This document shows positions 11,626-25,000 of a stretch of DNA of 64,000 bases, one piece after another. The stretch's first letter is position 1. Each line of letters begins with the position of its first letter. The DNA is taken from the NCBI GenBank assembly GCA_037447605.1, contig CM074804.1, positions 3,240,001-3,304,000 of the forward strand, given 5' to 3'. Under the pieces are notes generated by a model. That model saw only the letters and a program-made list of their open reading frames with translations, did not search any database and was not told where the DNA came from. Both the position numbers and the translations under genes were made by a program. This DNA comes from Zygnema circumcarinatum. Its lineage: Eukaryota; Streptophyta; Zygnematophyceae; Zygnematales; Zygnemataceae.

Positions 11626-12680
11626 AGTAGTGTTCTGTTTGGACACAAGCTCGCTTGAAACGCTCAATCCTTTCATGGGGTTTTCGCAGTATTCTAGGTA
11701 CTTTTGCCTTATCCAATAAATGGTTCCTATAATGTGACTACAAAAAGATTGACTAAGTGACCTACACGTGCGAATAATAGTCTAGTGACTAGTACGCAAG
11801 CGAAGTCATTTCACTCACTTTTGTATTAGTCGAATGTTGGTGAAGTCGCAGTCAAGTCATCCTTTAGCCAAACCAAGCGGCTAAAAACTGGATGACTAAA
11901 GTGCCACCCCTGTGTGTGTGACTTGACGTACCAACTAAAAAGGAAAAGCGGCCAGCGGCCACGTGTGCTCCATTCATTCGTTAAGTTTGCCATTCCAGTT
12001 TACTTTGCGTCCTCGACGTCCTCGAGAGGAGATGTTCGCGAGCCAATTGAACAAAGCAAGTAGAACCTTGCCAATGACTCTAAATGGGGTGAATGTGTAT
12101 GCCAAAGTTTCAAATTCACACTCCCTTTTGTGAGCGAGCATGACGAATACCTAGTAAGCACACGTCCAACTATCATCCTTCATCTCCGCTTGATCTCCGA
12201 CGACGTGTTCCATTAGCACAGTAAAGTGGGTTTGACTCTTGGTCCTTCCTACAGGCGGCGCGGATTGACCGTAGACCATTTTGTCTCTTCTTTTTTCTCA
12301 AAATTTCTCACTCGTGTTTAAAAAGTATCCATGTCGGGAATACCACAAACGTCCAATTCAAGGTGCCGCCATCGATAAATACTGTGCAAGCTTGCTCCTA
12401 GCACAGCCTAGTTGTTGTTGTTGTTGTTGTTAGTGCTGTCCGAAAACTTAAAAAGAAAAATGACCACAATATCAACATTGCACTTTACAATGAAAAACGC
12501 AAGAGAACTAACCCTCCGTCCTAGTGGTATCTAGACCTAACGTAAGCGCTCCTGAGCCAGCAAGGGCATGTTCCTTGTGCAAGATTTGCGTAATTTTTCA
12601 GTCTAATGTTTCAGTGAACAGTTAAAAAGCCTTACTCCACTGTGATTGATAGGATCATGCTGGCTCCGTAAGCAGTCCAA
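11626..12680. other. Intergenic, non-GC-rich spacer between two CpG islands
   Basis: Base composition falls abruptly to ordinary values. It includes a (TTG)n microsatellite at 12412-12431. No gene or RNA feature is seen. Confidence 0.5.
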
Positions 12681-12849
12681 CTACAAGCAACCTCCTCCGT
12701 CCAAAAACCTGACGCTTGTCCTTAAGCAAGCTGCACGATTTTTCGTGTGACGAGTCCTCCCTTCACCAAGAGCAGGTGCAGGTGCTGAATGGCGCTGCCC
12801 GCACGCAGCGTCGCCGCAGCAGCGGCATTCGAGAGCTCGCCGCCTTGCC

Positions 12850-13600
12850 CCGTGCACCCGTCCGTCCGTCCGTCCGTCCGTCCGTCCGTCACTCACTCAG
12901 CGCCTCACTGCACTGCACTGCAGCGGTTGGCGAAGTCGCCAAGACGCGACGTGACGTCGGATGCATGCATGCAGTGTTACAGTGGGCGGGCCTGCCCACG
13001 CAAATACCGAACAAAGTATCGCATCGCATCGTATCGCATAGCCCTGCCGCGCCGCTTCGCGGGGCAGAGAGGGGCATGTGACGCGACAAGACATGACATG
13101 ACGTGACGGCCCGCCACTTGGCCCCTGTACGGCCGTTCCGTTGTCCGCGCGGATAAGCCGCAAACCACAGTTTGCTCCACAAAACCCGCGGCACCCTCCC
13201 TCCCTCCCTCCCTCCCTTCCTCCCTCCCTGGAGACTCGAGCCGGGGGCGGGCCCAGGGCAGGTTCCGGCGCTCTCTCTGCTATTCGCACTCCAAATTTTA
13301 ATTTTGGCAGAACCGTCCGTACGGTAAGGGGCCGTGCGGCCGAGGGGAGGGGAGGGCCAGGATCGCAAATACCGTACACTCCGTACACACATACTTTTTC
13401 GCGAAAATCGAAATGAATCCCGCCAGGCAGCCCCAGAGCCGGGTCGAGCCGACTGTGGGCCTCGCCTCCCATTGGCCCGCGCCCGCGCCCGCCTCTACCG
13501 GCCACGTGGCGCGCAGACGCGGCCCCCCCTCCCTCCCTCCGCCTTGCCTCGTCGCGCCTCCCAGAGCGGGTCAGGCAGCTGTCTTGCACACACATCTTTC
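12850..13600 (+). promoter_or_regulatory. CpG island / promoter of the plastid-protein gene
   Basis: GC-rich DNA ending about 20 bp before the ATG at 13623. It holds (TCCG)n at 12857-12888, (CCCT)n at 13196-13230, a TGACATGACGTGACG-like tandem at 13076-13109, CCGTACGG at about 13317 and the G-box GCCACGTGGC at 13501-13510. The motif set matches that of other start regions in the window. Confidence 0.5.
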
Positions 13601-13622
13601 GCGCTGCAGCTGCTCGGCTGCC

Positions 13623-15992
13623 ATGGCTTCCATGCTTTCTCTCCACTGCTCTCTCGCTCCTGCATCTCTGCGTCAGCGAAACTGCGAAGCGCTCAAAACC
13701 GGAGGTGCGGCGCTGTCAGAAGTCCTGGCTGAAAATGTCGATTTTTTTTTGAGCAATCGTTAATGGTGCACATTTTTCTTGCTCATTCACAGCTCTTCGG
13801 AGTTTGGCTCATTCTTTTCTTTTCTATTGTTGTATTTGGAGAAATAAGATGCACTTTTCTCCTCACTGCTTCCCACAGGTGGTTACTGCGGTCTTGTTTT
13901 CACTTCTCGTGTGAATGCGGTTGGCGGCTGTCGCAAAGGCCTGTCGACTGAAGCGTGTCGGGTTCCATTGCAAAGGGTGAAGGGAACTTTCCGTAAATTA
14001 GTCGTCGCTGAGTACAGGTATCAATCTTGTCAGCAGTATTGGAAATCTCACCTTGATATTTTAATATTGAGCATTACTTTGCTGAGGTGCTTGCTTTCCC
14101 TTGTTTTTTTGTCAAGATTCAAGTTTCGGATTGACAGAAAAGGACGATGAAGCTAGTGACCGAGTGGCCTGGAAAGGGGACAGCGAGATGCCCATTTTTT
14201 AATTGACGTGACACCAATGAATGATTTAAATTTCTATTTTTCAGAAGCTTGTTACATAGGTTTAGACTGTTAATCATGTCGCTTGTTAATGACTTTTAGA
14301 AATTTGTAACGCGTTATGAGTAAGAACACGAATCTGCAGAACTTCTCAAAGAGAGGGTTCTGTTGTGGGTGACTTGAACAATGCAGGAGGGAGAGTGGTG
14401 CATCAGATTTCATATCAGGGTTTTTGTTGGGAGGCGTCGTTTTTGGCACACTAGCCTTTGTTTTCTCTCCCCAGGTGAGCACATTTCAGTCCTTTCTTAT
14501 CTTCATAAAGCAGGCATTTGTCTTGGTCAAAGGAGATTGCAAAACACAATAAGCAAGAATAGAACGACTGTCAATACTGTCTCAGACTGTTTGACGATGA
14601 TCAGTATCTATCGGGCTGTGTCCTTGGACTTGGAAGCGATATATATGCCAGTTTTTGTCGAACTGCTACAGTTCTCGAATCATGTTGCCGCAGGGTTCCC
14701 AAAAGTAGTGGTAGCACATTATCTCCCTCGCCTCCAGCGCTGGATGAAAATACTCACATGGGATTGGGTCACGTCTAGTTCTGATGAACGCAGAAGCAAC
14801 TCGTCAGTCGTTGAAAACATGCAGAAATAATTCCGCGATACCATTAGCTGTCGAAGGCTGTAGTTAAAGCCAATCAAATGATCAATCTCAAACCACATTT
14901 GTATAGCAACCTGTCACACTTTGTGGATAGTTTGCTGAAATCTCTCAGTTTCGGTGTCAAGAAAAGAATGCTTTGATGCCTGAATGATGCTCCGCGAGGG
15001 GGCTTCTCAGTAGCTTCAGAAAATACTTTGGGTAGGAGATGGAGGGCACTCTGCAAGTTGCCTGCAAGTCCTTTTGGATGTTTGTAGTTGGCCCTTGTTC
15101 CAATCAGTGATGTCCGGCAAACTTCACGAAATCTAATGTCAAGGTCTACTGTGCATCACATTTCCAAAGATCCTCTCAGTGGGCTTGGGCTGGCGCATTA
15201 TGGGAAGGATTTCAAACCCAACAATGCTCCCTAAGGACTGGCAATAGCAGAGGTCGCATTCGCAAACGCATTCACCCATTCACCTCTCCCTTTTGCAGCT
15301 GAACGTTTTGGAGTGCTCCGAAGTGGCTCATCCTGACATGGAGCTGAATTGTAGCATGAGGACTGTACACCCGTGTTGTGTGCATTGATTTGCAGCCACT
15401 AGTCACATTTGAAATGAAATGCGTTTCCTCTTCTTGGCATAGCGAACCAGCTGGTTGACTCTGATAACAGAGAGTTTAAAGTAACGGAGGTATTCTGGAG
15501 TGCTGTGTGGCAGATATCCAGAACAGTCCTTGGTGAGAATCCGGATGGCACCCCCCGGCGTCTGCCTCGCTGGATGGATGAGGAAGACAGCCTCGAGGTC
15601 GGTTGCATCCAAAAACTCCTCTTATTGAAGCTTAACACACCGCATTATCTTGGAGGCTGGCCTTTTAGATAACATGTTGTGGAAAGGGCCGACAGACAAG
15701 CGGATCGATAGACATTCAGACACAGACAGACGGACTGATAAATAGACGGACAGTCAAACATTGGTTGCCCGCATGTTGAAGTGATGTGTATGGGCTCTGC
15801 CAGCTTTTTGAGATGGCTCAGCATTTTGACAGCCCTTCCTTCGGAGCACTGTTCGTGCAGGAGACGCGAAGGAAAATGAATGAGAAGATTGCGGAGCTGA
15901 ACTTGGCCATAGACAACACCTCGGCGCAGCTGCGGGCTGATGGAGGGGACCAGGAGAGGATCTACTCAGAGCCTGTTGAGCAAACGTCTTGA
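13623..15992 (+). CDS. Plastid-targeted protein of unknown function (split gene)
   Basis: The start MASMLSLHCSLAPASLRQR is Ser/Ala/Arg-rich without acids, as in plastid transit peptides. Exons that join in phase are 13623-13704, 13879-14017 and 14694-14772 (SGSTLSPSPPALDENT); likely later exons are 15299-15364, 15451-15597 (REFKVTEVFWSAVWQISR and PRRLPRWMDEED) and 15804-15992 (FGALFVQETRRKMNEKIAEL, stop TGA). At least one exon between 14772 and 15299 may be missing, possibly around 15077. The C-terminal part is helical and charged. I do not recognise the family; it looks like a conserved chloroplast protein rather than an enzyme with a known motif. Confidence 0.55.
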
Positions 15993-16675
15993 GCACTCCT
16001 AAAGCCATTTAGGAACTTGCAGATGATAGTCTCCCTGCAATTGTTCCCTTTTCAAACGGCAATTTTGGACGGAATTGTAGTAGTCATTAATCAGTTTTGC
16101 ACTTGTGGGTTCGCCGGGTGAAACTGTCTGCTTGATTTAGACTCTCGTCACCTATATGTGTAAACCCCTATGGTGGACCATTTTCTTGTAGAATTTGCCA
16201 AAGATGCGTGTACAAAAAGAAATGTTCGATACTTCAACGAGTCCTTCTTTGCGGAAGCGCCCCAGAAAACTTCTGTGCAAAAGTTGGATTCCCCAGGAGA
16301 AAGTTACCAGTTATAAAGCTTTCTACGGAGGAAAAGTAGGCTTTCGTCCTCTAACGCACATATGATGTCCTGCACATGTAGGAGAAATAAGAATGGGATC
16401 ACTACAGTCCTCAGCTAAACATGAATAAAATATATCAGAACGAATATGCAATTATGTACCGTATCAAACAACTGCAAAATAAGGCCCAGCATGCATAATA
16501 CGTCGAACATCACGTCAAACAAATCGACTTCACCCTATAAGTTGAGTCTCACAATTGTGCATCGTCAAAATGCAGCTAATAAGTTCAAACGAGGAAGCAC
16601 AGTTGCAAACATTCCAACAAGAGGACCAATACTTTCTTCAGAACCGAAAAGTGGTCGGAATCATAAGCAAAGATT
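15993..16675. other. Convergent intergenic region
   Basis: Lies between the 3' ends of the plastid-protein gene and NUP43 and presumably contains both 3' UTRs. No other feature is seen. Confidence 0.45.
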
Positions 16676-18541
16676 TTACTCTCGTCTTTCTGGTTCAATA
16701 GGTAGGGAACATCCAGGGAATATCCAGTCGACAAGGTCTCCATGCAAGAACTGCAGAGGACAGGAGCAGTACCTGGCCAAACTCATTATCGATGTCAAAG
16801 GAGTTGATGGCACTTGCCTCCACCACCAATTCCTCCGCAAAGCCTGCCCACGCCAAATTCCGGCAAGATCAGCATTCCTGCAATCTAACCGTGATCAAAC
16901 ACAGGCATTGTTTACAAAACTGAATCAAAAGCCTATCTTGCACAAGCAACACTCGGAAGTCTTGACTACCACATCTATGAGTTGCTCGAATCATGTGCTT
17001 TCCCGTCGGACATAAGGTTGCTGAATCAAACAACACTTTAAGACTTGAAGAAATCTTGACGTTTGGCCAGATTGCGCGACGAGAAAGTGCTGAAGCATTT
17101 TCTTTAAGACAAGGAGAAGCCTACCTCCATCGATAACAGCCAACACGCCGTCCTCAGCGCAGGTCATAACTGGAGGAAGCTTTGAATTGACATCATAGTT
17201 GCCAGCCGTGTTAATGCGTTGAAGCAGCTTGTCAAACTTCACTTGCCAAACTTCGCTCTCAGAAACCGAAGGTTTCCCAGCCTTCGCGACTCCCTTAGGG
17301 CCAGATCGAATGGCAATCATACAAGGCTGCTGTGGAAACCGATTGTCCCATGAAAGCACAGCACCTCCTGAGCCTCCTACCTGTTGAACAGTCACAGGTA
17401 GGTGTGCGATACAGCATGATCCCTCAGACCCGTGCATAATTCATGTCCAATAATTGAATGCGCAAAACTGCAAAAAATGATTCTGTAGGAACATAAGAGT
17501 GAAATGAACTTCAGCCTTTTCTGTACAAAGAAAACAACCCACCGCACACGTATGCATTCGGGAAGGATGAACGTCAATTGAGTGTATGCTGGTCGGTGCT
17601 CCTGGATCCCTGCACATTAAACCGTGTAAGATATTTCCGTCCCAAGACCAATGGCAGTTGCGTTAGCGTGTGAACCTAAGAAAAAGCAACCCGGCACAAT
17701 CTGAGTCGCACCTGCATCCCCGCAATTGCTCAATCAATTTAAGCCGATGTTCACTAGACCAACTTCTATTACGACTGCCACGCAAACGAGTCACAGTTCT
17801 CCATGTCTGAATCTCCTTGATATTAGCACGGTAAGCTATATAGAAAGGTGGAATTCAAAATTTATCGGTCTCAGCTCACCATTTGGATGGAGACCGTGCG
17901 GCCGGCTTTCCTAAGCACCGCCGATCCCACCACTGCAGATTTCCCCCTGCGCTAGCGGAAACAAATTCGTTGGACGACGTCCACTTGACAGCAGAGTACG
18001 AAGTTGCCCCTCCGCTGTTCGTCAAGCAGGATATCTCCGCTTGTGTCTGATTCAAGTCGAGCAGACATATTCGGCCGTCTTCCCCAGCTGTGAGACATTC
18101 GCTGGAATTCATTCTTACATCTAATGCACATACAGAACCATGGTGTATTTCACGCGAATTGACAAAGGTATCACCCTGAGGAGAAATTAAGTCCGCAGAG
18201 GTCACAATGACAGTGGCATGCCCTTTTGAAGAACCTGCGACCAGTGCCAGCTTATCAAGATGAGCAACTGCCTGCAGCTCCGTGGTCCGCCCACAGTGTT
18301 CCCAGAAATGCAGCGCTTGAAGAGATACTTTTCCAGAAGAAGTTGAAGCATATTCAGATTCAGATGCTTCGCGGACCCGCAGAGCATGCAGCTCAATGGC
18401 TCCACAGCCTGAGTCGAAGTCCCAGCTACCTACTCCCAGGAGACGTTCAGACACATCACCGCGCGGAAGCGGAAGCCACCTCACAACTTCCGCTTGCCTG
18501 CCTAAGTAGAGACGCCCTGTAACCTCCATGGCTGTGGCCAT
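16676..18541 (-). CDS. NUP43: Nucleoporin NUP43 (WD40 protein), 5 exons, 376 aa
   Basis: Exons are 18541-17880, 17609-17543, 17380-17125, 16843-16773 and 16750-16676; all GT-AG, phases close. WD-type blades are visible: GSVCALDVRMNSSECLTAG, NLQWWDRRC, SIDVHPSRMHTCA joined to VGGSGGAVLSWDNRF, and PPVMTCAEDGVLAVID; a late exon has ASAINSFDID, the pattern typical of plant NUP43 ends. NUP43 is a peripheral subunit of the Nup107-160 (Y) complex of the nuclear pore and in animals also sits at kinetochores. The length agrees with plant homologues. The last exon (24 residues) is less certain than the rest. The gene is divergent from separase. Confidence 0.88.
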
Positions 18542-19048
18542 GGCTCCCGCCCTTGCGCCTGCTCCTCTCTCCTCTCCTCTCTCCTCTCCTCCCTCCCGGC
18601 AGCCCTCATCGAGGCGCGAAAAGGGTTTGAATCAGTGGCCGATCAGCATTCGCGATCAACGAATGGACGCGGATCAAGATGGCGTAGATCAAACGATCGA
18701 TGTCTTACGTTGATCCATGGTTCAACATTGCGCCGATCCGGATCTATTTCGCCTTCCCGCCATTTCGTGCCTCCCACCATTCAAGTTTGGGCCAACGGTC
18801 ACAAAAGGGCGAGAGAGTTGGCCTCCAGTTGCGGGCCGCTCTTTCGAGCGCTCCAATGAGAAGTGGCCACGTCGCAACATTGGACAGGTGGCGGGCCCGC
18901 ATTGGAGATGGTGACTGCACTGTGAGTGTTTGCAATGGAGTAAGGGGCCTGTGAGCAGGAGGGCTGAGAGCTTTGAGCTTGAGCCTGTCTGTGTCTACGA
19001 GGGAGGGAAGCCATCCATGCCGGGGAAGGCATCCCTACCGCCGCGAAT
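18542..19048. promoter_or_regulatory. Bidirectional promoter between NUP43 and separase
   Basis: 507 bp separate the two start codons. A CT-rich tract (18566-18600) lies directly upstream of the NUP43 start, as at several other genes here. No other gene fits between them, so both are probably driven from this interval. Confidence 0.6.
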
Positions 19049-22000
19049 ATGGCTGCCAAAGCATCGCTAACAGGGAGGCCATCCTGCCTGTCTGCAGGGG
19101 ACTTGCTGGATCGCATCAGCAAAGAGCAGCTTGATCATTTGTCGGCGGATGTTCACAAGTTCTTGCTCCCAGTGTTTTCTTTGCAGGATGCTGACAAGGA
19201 GAACAGGCCAGCCGCAGGCAATATGCGGGATGTAGCTAAGAAATTTACTCCATTTCTCAGCAAGCTTTTGAGAGGATGTGTCAACAGTCTTGCAGTGGGA
19301 CCTGGAGCTGAACAGGATAGTGCGAAATCTCCTAGCGTTGACGACGCCAAATTCAAGGAGCTTCTTGAAATTGGCATACTCTGCCTCAAAGGCCTCGACA
19401 TTCTCCGTGAATTTCTGAAGGGTAGGACATATGAGGTGGAAATCCACCAGTACAATTTTGTTAGGAAGCTATTGATTTGGAAAAGGCACAAGGACTGCCT
19501 AATACAAGGATGGGAACTTTATCGGAATTTATGCAAGCTATTGCAGCAGAATCCGCATTGTATTTTTGACTCTTGTGAAATAGTTCCTTCAAACTTGAAT
19601 TCTGGAGGAAAAACCGCTGAAAAGCAAGACGTATTCACCAAGGAAGCAACCATATTAACTTTGCCACCGCCTCCAAATCCAGGAAAGAGCGATGGCGATT
19701 TTGTGCTTTTGTTAGTTGGTGCATGTTTAAACATCATAGTCAGCACAGCAGAGTGCGGCTCAGAAGAGGAAACAGAATTATATCTTGCCAAATTGATACA
19801 GCTTCCACGGCAGCTAGAACTGTGGCTGAGGTAAGCGTTGATCAGTCAACCTTCCAACAATCTTCTCCCTTTTACGCTATCTGTTGTATCTTCTTTGCAC
19901 ACACAATACGCTTTCGCGGGGCTTAGCCAGCGAAAGTCAGCTTAGGTGCTTCGAGCCATAGCATCATCTTTCATAGGCGTCCCTCGAAATGTAATTATGT
20001 GCATGCTTCGCCATACGTAACTTCTTTGTCTAAACCTCTTGTTTTATCGGACTATGAGAAGCTCGTAATTTGCTCGGGTTTGAATTTTTTTGAGAAAGCT
20101 CCAAAATGCAATAAGCTGCAATTGACGTACAATCTCTTACTTTCGCTAATGCAGTGAGTTGGAGAGCGATACTGAATGCAAACATAGGGATTCCCTTTTC
20201 CGGGGATTGTATAAATGCGCACTAAAGCAAATAGCTGAAGCAAGTAGCTCAGCAAAGGAGAATGTTCTGGAGCTTATTCGTTTAACCTTATCTGCTTGTA
20301 CAATATCTGCGAGCGCCAACTGCTTTGCCCAGGTGAGAGTGCCGCTTGGTTCGTGCAGCAAGTATCCCAACTTTTTGTTTGTAGTTGATGCGTAAACTGC
20401 AGGCATTTGCTAAATGTCTTTCCCATGCTTTGATCAAGTTTACAGTTCAATCCCTTTTTCAACTGATTGAAAATGTTATTGAAACGAGTTAAGCTGGTGT
20501 GAATTAGCTCATCTTTATCCACATGAACGGGACAGAAATGGCTGGCAATTGTGATGCTCATGTTGACCTGGTGCTGTGTCGAGCAGGTCACTCGAAGTCT
20601 TGTTGACCAGGTCAATCGTAACGTCGCTTGGAAGGACCATGAGCTTTTCCGGCATGTCTTCGACATCGCTGTTCACGAACTTTTGAGCATGGTGAAAAAT
20701 GTATGCATCGGTCAACTCATGTATTCGGTTGAGACGTGTTTGTTTGCAAAAGACTGGTGAATCCACTTCATTCTCCGACATGCTTGATGAGGACGAAACA
20801 CAGTTTGAGCAGAAATTCAAATGCGCCCGTGAACAATGGTTCTATTTTTCCTGTCATTTTCTGTTCAACCTATCTTTCATTCCCAAGTTTATCTAAGGTA
20901 CTTTAGGGATAGAATTATCTTGCCCACGTGATCCGTTTTGCTCGCACTCTTGCAATTCGGAAGTTGCTTCTTTGACAAGATCGCCCCAGGATTTTGTTAA
21001 TATAAGTCCTGATTTTGCATTTTCAAATGATTAGGCCACAATTGTGACCTCATTAATGAAGGATGTGGTCCTACTCTCTTTGAAATACAGGACCAAAATC
21101 CACTCCATGAAAAACAAGTTCTGGAACTTGTTGCAGCTTACGCGAAAAGTATTCTTCATTCAAACAAAGGGTTGGGAAGTCAGCTTTTATGGCAGCTCTT
21201 GCCTCCCATTTCTCAGGTAAAGTATACTCAGATTTTTCTCCGCTCATGAAAAACTCGTTCAGCCATGGCCGAATTCATTAATTTCCAAAACACTGCTAGA
21301 GTGTGAGTGTCGCAAACATGCATATTGGCTACAGTCCGTTGACCTATTTCTCTGTTCCTTATGCAACAATTCTTTCGCAGGCAATCGGAGAACAGACCTC
21401 GGCCTTTGCAGGCCTTTATGCAGCAGCCTTAGATCTACAAGCAATGGCCAACAATCTCGATCAAACCGAAGAGTGTGAAGATAAACAGTGTTCAACAGAT
21501 GTACCAGACGAGGTAGAGTCTGCACATGTGAAGGCTGCCATGTATGGTAAATTGGAAAAAATTCGTACCTCCTTTATAAGGTTATTAGAAACAGCAAGAG
21601 AAGAACAGGATGTAGGAATAGCTGGCAGTGCTAATCGAGCTAATGTTAAAGCTGGAGCAGAGTCACTGGATTTTTTCCGGAAAGTGGCATCGAAATATGC
21701 TGATTCAAGTTGGAGGCAGTACCTGGGAGCTAAATTGGACAACAAAAGCAAAGGGAGCAGACCAAAGAGAATCGTTTTGGCAGAGTTGAGGAGAGGTGGC
21801 TATAATACGCAAGTGGTGGAGATACTGAAGCTTGCATGGCCCCTCGTGGAGGCTGCTTCAATGAGGTTCGTGATCCCTGCTAGCCCTGTCCTCGGTCGAG
21901 GGGTGCCCAACAGCCAAGTTTCTGCAGCATGTGAAGAGCTCTTGGATCTGGGTCTAGAAGTAATGTATTTGTAAGCTGAGCTCGTCCCACCAACCTGCCA

Positions 22001-25000
22001 GATTTCTTCTGCACCGACGAGGTGGTGCCTTCAACTTTTAAGGCAAAATTTTAGGCAAGGTATAATTCCTGGCTGATAGGTATATGGCATTTTGATACAC
22101 CCATTCACCAACTTGTAACCTCCTCAAGCTGGCGAAGTTAGGAAAATCTTACATCGGAACAGGTAATAGGGTCTGAGATAGGTTGAGTCCAGATTCTGAT
22201 CCATTTCTCAACGTTGCAGGAATGCAGATGCTGATGAGAATGATAGTAGCTCTCTACAGTCGCTGACAGCGCCGGCGGTCTCTGGCACGATGGCGGCTCT
22301 ACGTCTGTCCGTCAGCAACAGGTCTGAGGTTGAGGTGGGGTGAAGCCGATTACTGGTGCTTGTGCTCAGATAGTAGACACGAACCTGTTCTCCTCCATCT
22401 TCAAGAATTTCAATACCTGCGTATGCTATGCCTTATTTCAAAAGATAAAGAACTATTTTTGGCAATGGAAAGCTATTCCTGCCAGGTTTGAGGCTGCTTT
22501 CAAGTTGTTCATAGGCTGCAAGATTTGGATGTAAGGTCGTGTGGGTTTGATAAATGTGCCATATCTGCTGACGGCCGTTTGATGATTCACTCTCTTAAAA
22601 AGCAAGATCTGAATTGACTGCTGTTGTTTGCAGGGACTGACAGGTTTAGTCCTCCAGATTGTAAAAAGCGATCTTCCTCAAGCGGATGATGTCAAGTGGC
22701 TCATGCTCTCGATCTCCCACATGGGGGTCCAATTGTTCAACCTCAAACGCTACAGTGAGGTGACCATTTGACCTGATATGACCGATGATCTTTCACTTTC
22801 TAATTCGCAGAATTCCAGTGGCGTCATCATTAGCGTCTTGAAACACCTTTCATCCTTAAATTTTTGCTTGGTACTGGGCCCTAATCGGAATGAGAATGGG
22901 CTCCTTTGCCTTCGTTGGAGAAAGTAGCTGACTGTCGATCACCCATGCTGTCCTCGCAGGCTGTGGAACCCCTCGAGTTAGCTTACCAGGCAGCTTTCGT
23001 AAGGGCTTCAGCTATCTTCCCGGCAACACGCCAACCTCTTGAAGAAGGGATGGACCGATGGAGTGCAGACGAAGTAAACCTATTGCTTCAGCTCTCCTCC
23101 AAATGCGTCACTCTGGTCGATTGTCTACGACGTTTGGGGGAAGCTTCTCAAGCCATGAGGAAGGCTGAGCAATTTCTCAAACGTTGGGGATGGGCAGCTG
23201 AAATACTGGACCAAGATGGGCCCCGGGTGCTGGTTCGACAGTGGCTGAAGGTGAATTACCTTTGGAATAATTCTTTAAATTTCTTCCTGTACAAAGTTTC
23301 GGATTACTGTCAAGTCTTCTAGAGGTTGTGCCGACTACTTGTCCCACCTGACACGTGTTGAGAATATGTTCACGATAATCTTCAGCAGTTAAGACATTCT
23401 TGACAGGTAGTTCTTGTCATCTCCTAATGTACTGATTCCATGATTTTTGCTTATCCAGGCTAAGTGTCAGGAGGGGAGGGACCCACGATTGCACGTTTAG
23501 CCTGTACTTCGATTGCAAGTGCGTGACTGAGCGGACATGAGTGAACTTGTATCCTCCGTATACATGTGCAGATAAAGACCTCCCACAATTTGGGCAGTGA
23601 CAAAGAATTCCCTTGTCAACTGTGGCATGTGTTGAAGAAGGCAGATCCGAAGCTTTCCGACTCAGCATTGGGAGCTTTGCTGGAGGAGGTCAGTAGCTTC
23701 AGCAAAGACTGAAAGTCCTCAGTAATTCTCAGGGCTGAAAAATAGTTAGGACACAACGACTTTTTCCTTTGTGCAAGACTGGCTAGCTTATGTCCACACC
23801 TAACCATTATAAGTCATGTCTGCTGGTTGTGAAGATGACTCACTAAGAGATGTTGGGAGTACTTGTTGCATATGTGCGCAGGAAATCATGACCTACGAGA
23901 GTGTGGAACCCGAGCAGATGGCAGCGTGCATGGCTGCCAAATCTGCTGTCTTGAATGCGGTCTTGTCGGAGGTTTACACCGCTGCTTCCAACCCTGTTCG
24001 ACGAGCGCTGATGCTGCTGGAGCATGGCCGCGTAGCAAGAATCCTCCCGGGTGGCTCTGTGACTTCGTCTTTGGAGGTTGTGCAGGAGGCTGTGGAACTG
24101 CTGGTATGTCCCCAGTTGCAGTTTTGCTGCTGGAATCCGGAATTGTCTGTGACAAACTGAGGAGGCTCTGCTGTAATGTGTAGGCCAACTGATGTTGCGG
24201 TAAAAAATCTTTGCTCTGGACCCAATGCTATCTCACGGAAAACATCTGCCTGTTACAGGAGAAATGTATGTCAAAAAAATCAAGCAACACGTTTGCAAAA
24301 GGGGAATGGCGCAAGCTAGAGGACTGCTGCGCTACGGCTCACTGTATACGGGCACTATGCTTGCGGGAGGCACATCCAGAATCTAAGGTTGGTCAAGTTT
24401 GTATGCTGTTCTGGTCTCGGAGTAAAGCGAAGCATCTCACTCTAAGTCAGTCGATACCACGGATTGACGCTTGGACTATCCAGGAGTGGTCAAACTTCGC
24501 GACTGAAATGTCTCCTCCTTTTCGCTAAGAACAGCATGTGTTTCTGGATTTGTAGGGGTAGCATTAGTCCATAAGTGTCTAGAAGACATGTGTAACCATC
24601 TTAGTGAAGAGTCCAAACCTGGAAAAAATCATCTGTCTCCCATACACTGGTTGGTATGAATCTAACAGTCACATTTGAGGAGGATATTTCTCATGCAGGT
24701 GTTCATGATCGACATAAATCGAGCTATCTCGCTCTGGCAAAGCATTTTCGGATGGAACGATGTGGTGCCCCTAAGTGTATCCAAAAAGAAGTCGCCAGAA
24801 GAAAAGAAGATGCTTCTTCAGCGAGTGCATTCAGTTTCAACATCCGTGAATTTGCTCATGGCGGTTGCTGACCTAATGGCCTTAGAGGTAAGCTAAGGTG
24901 ACATGCTTAAGTTCTATATTCAGGACAGAGGAAAATGGGGAACTGGGCAACTCGGGTTATTTTAACCCGAGTTTTCACCGGTGTTACCGATTGAGTCATC

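Noticed and set aside
12889-13646. Overlapping long frames in the second CpG island
   Set aside because: Compositional; they run through promoter motifs and the true ATG at 13623 on the other strand.
16446-17015. A plus-strand 189-codon frame opposite the NUP43 3' exons
   Set aside because: It is antisense to exons that match NUP43 and has no recognisable domain.
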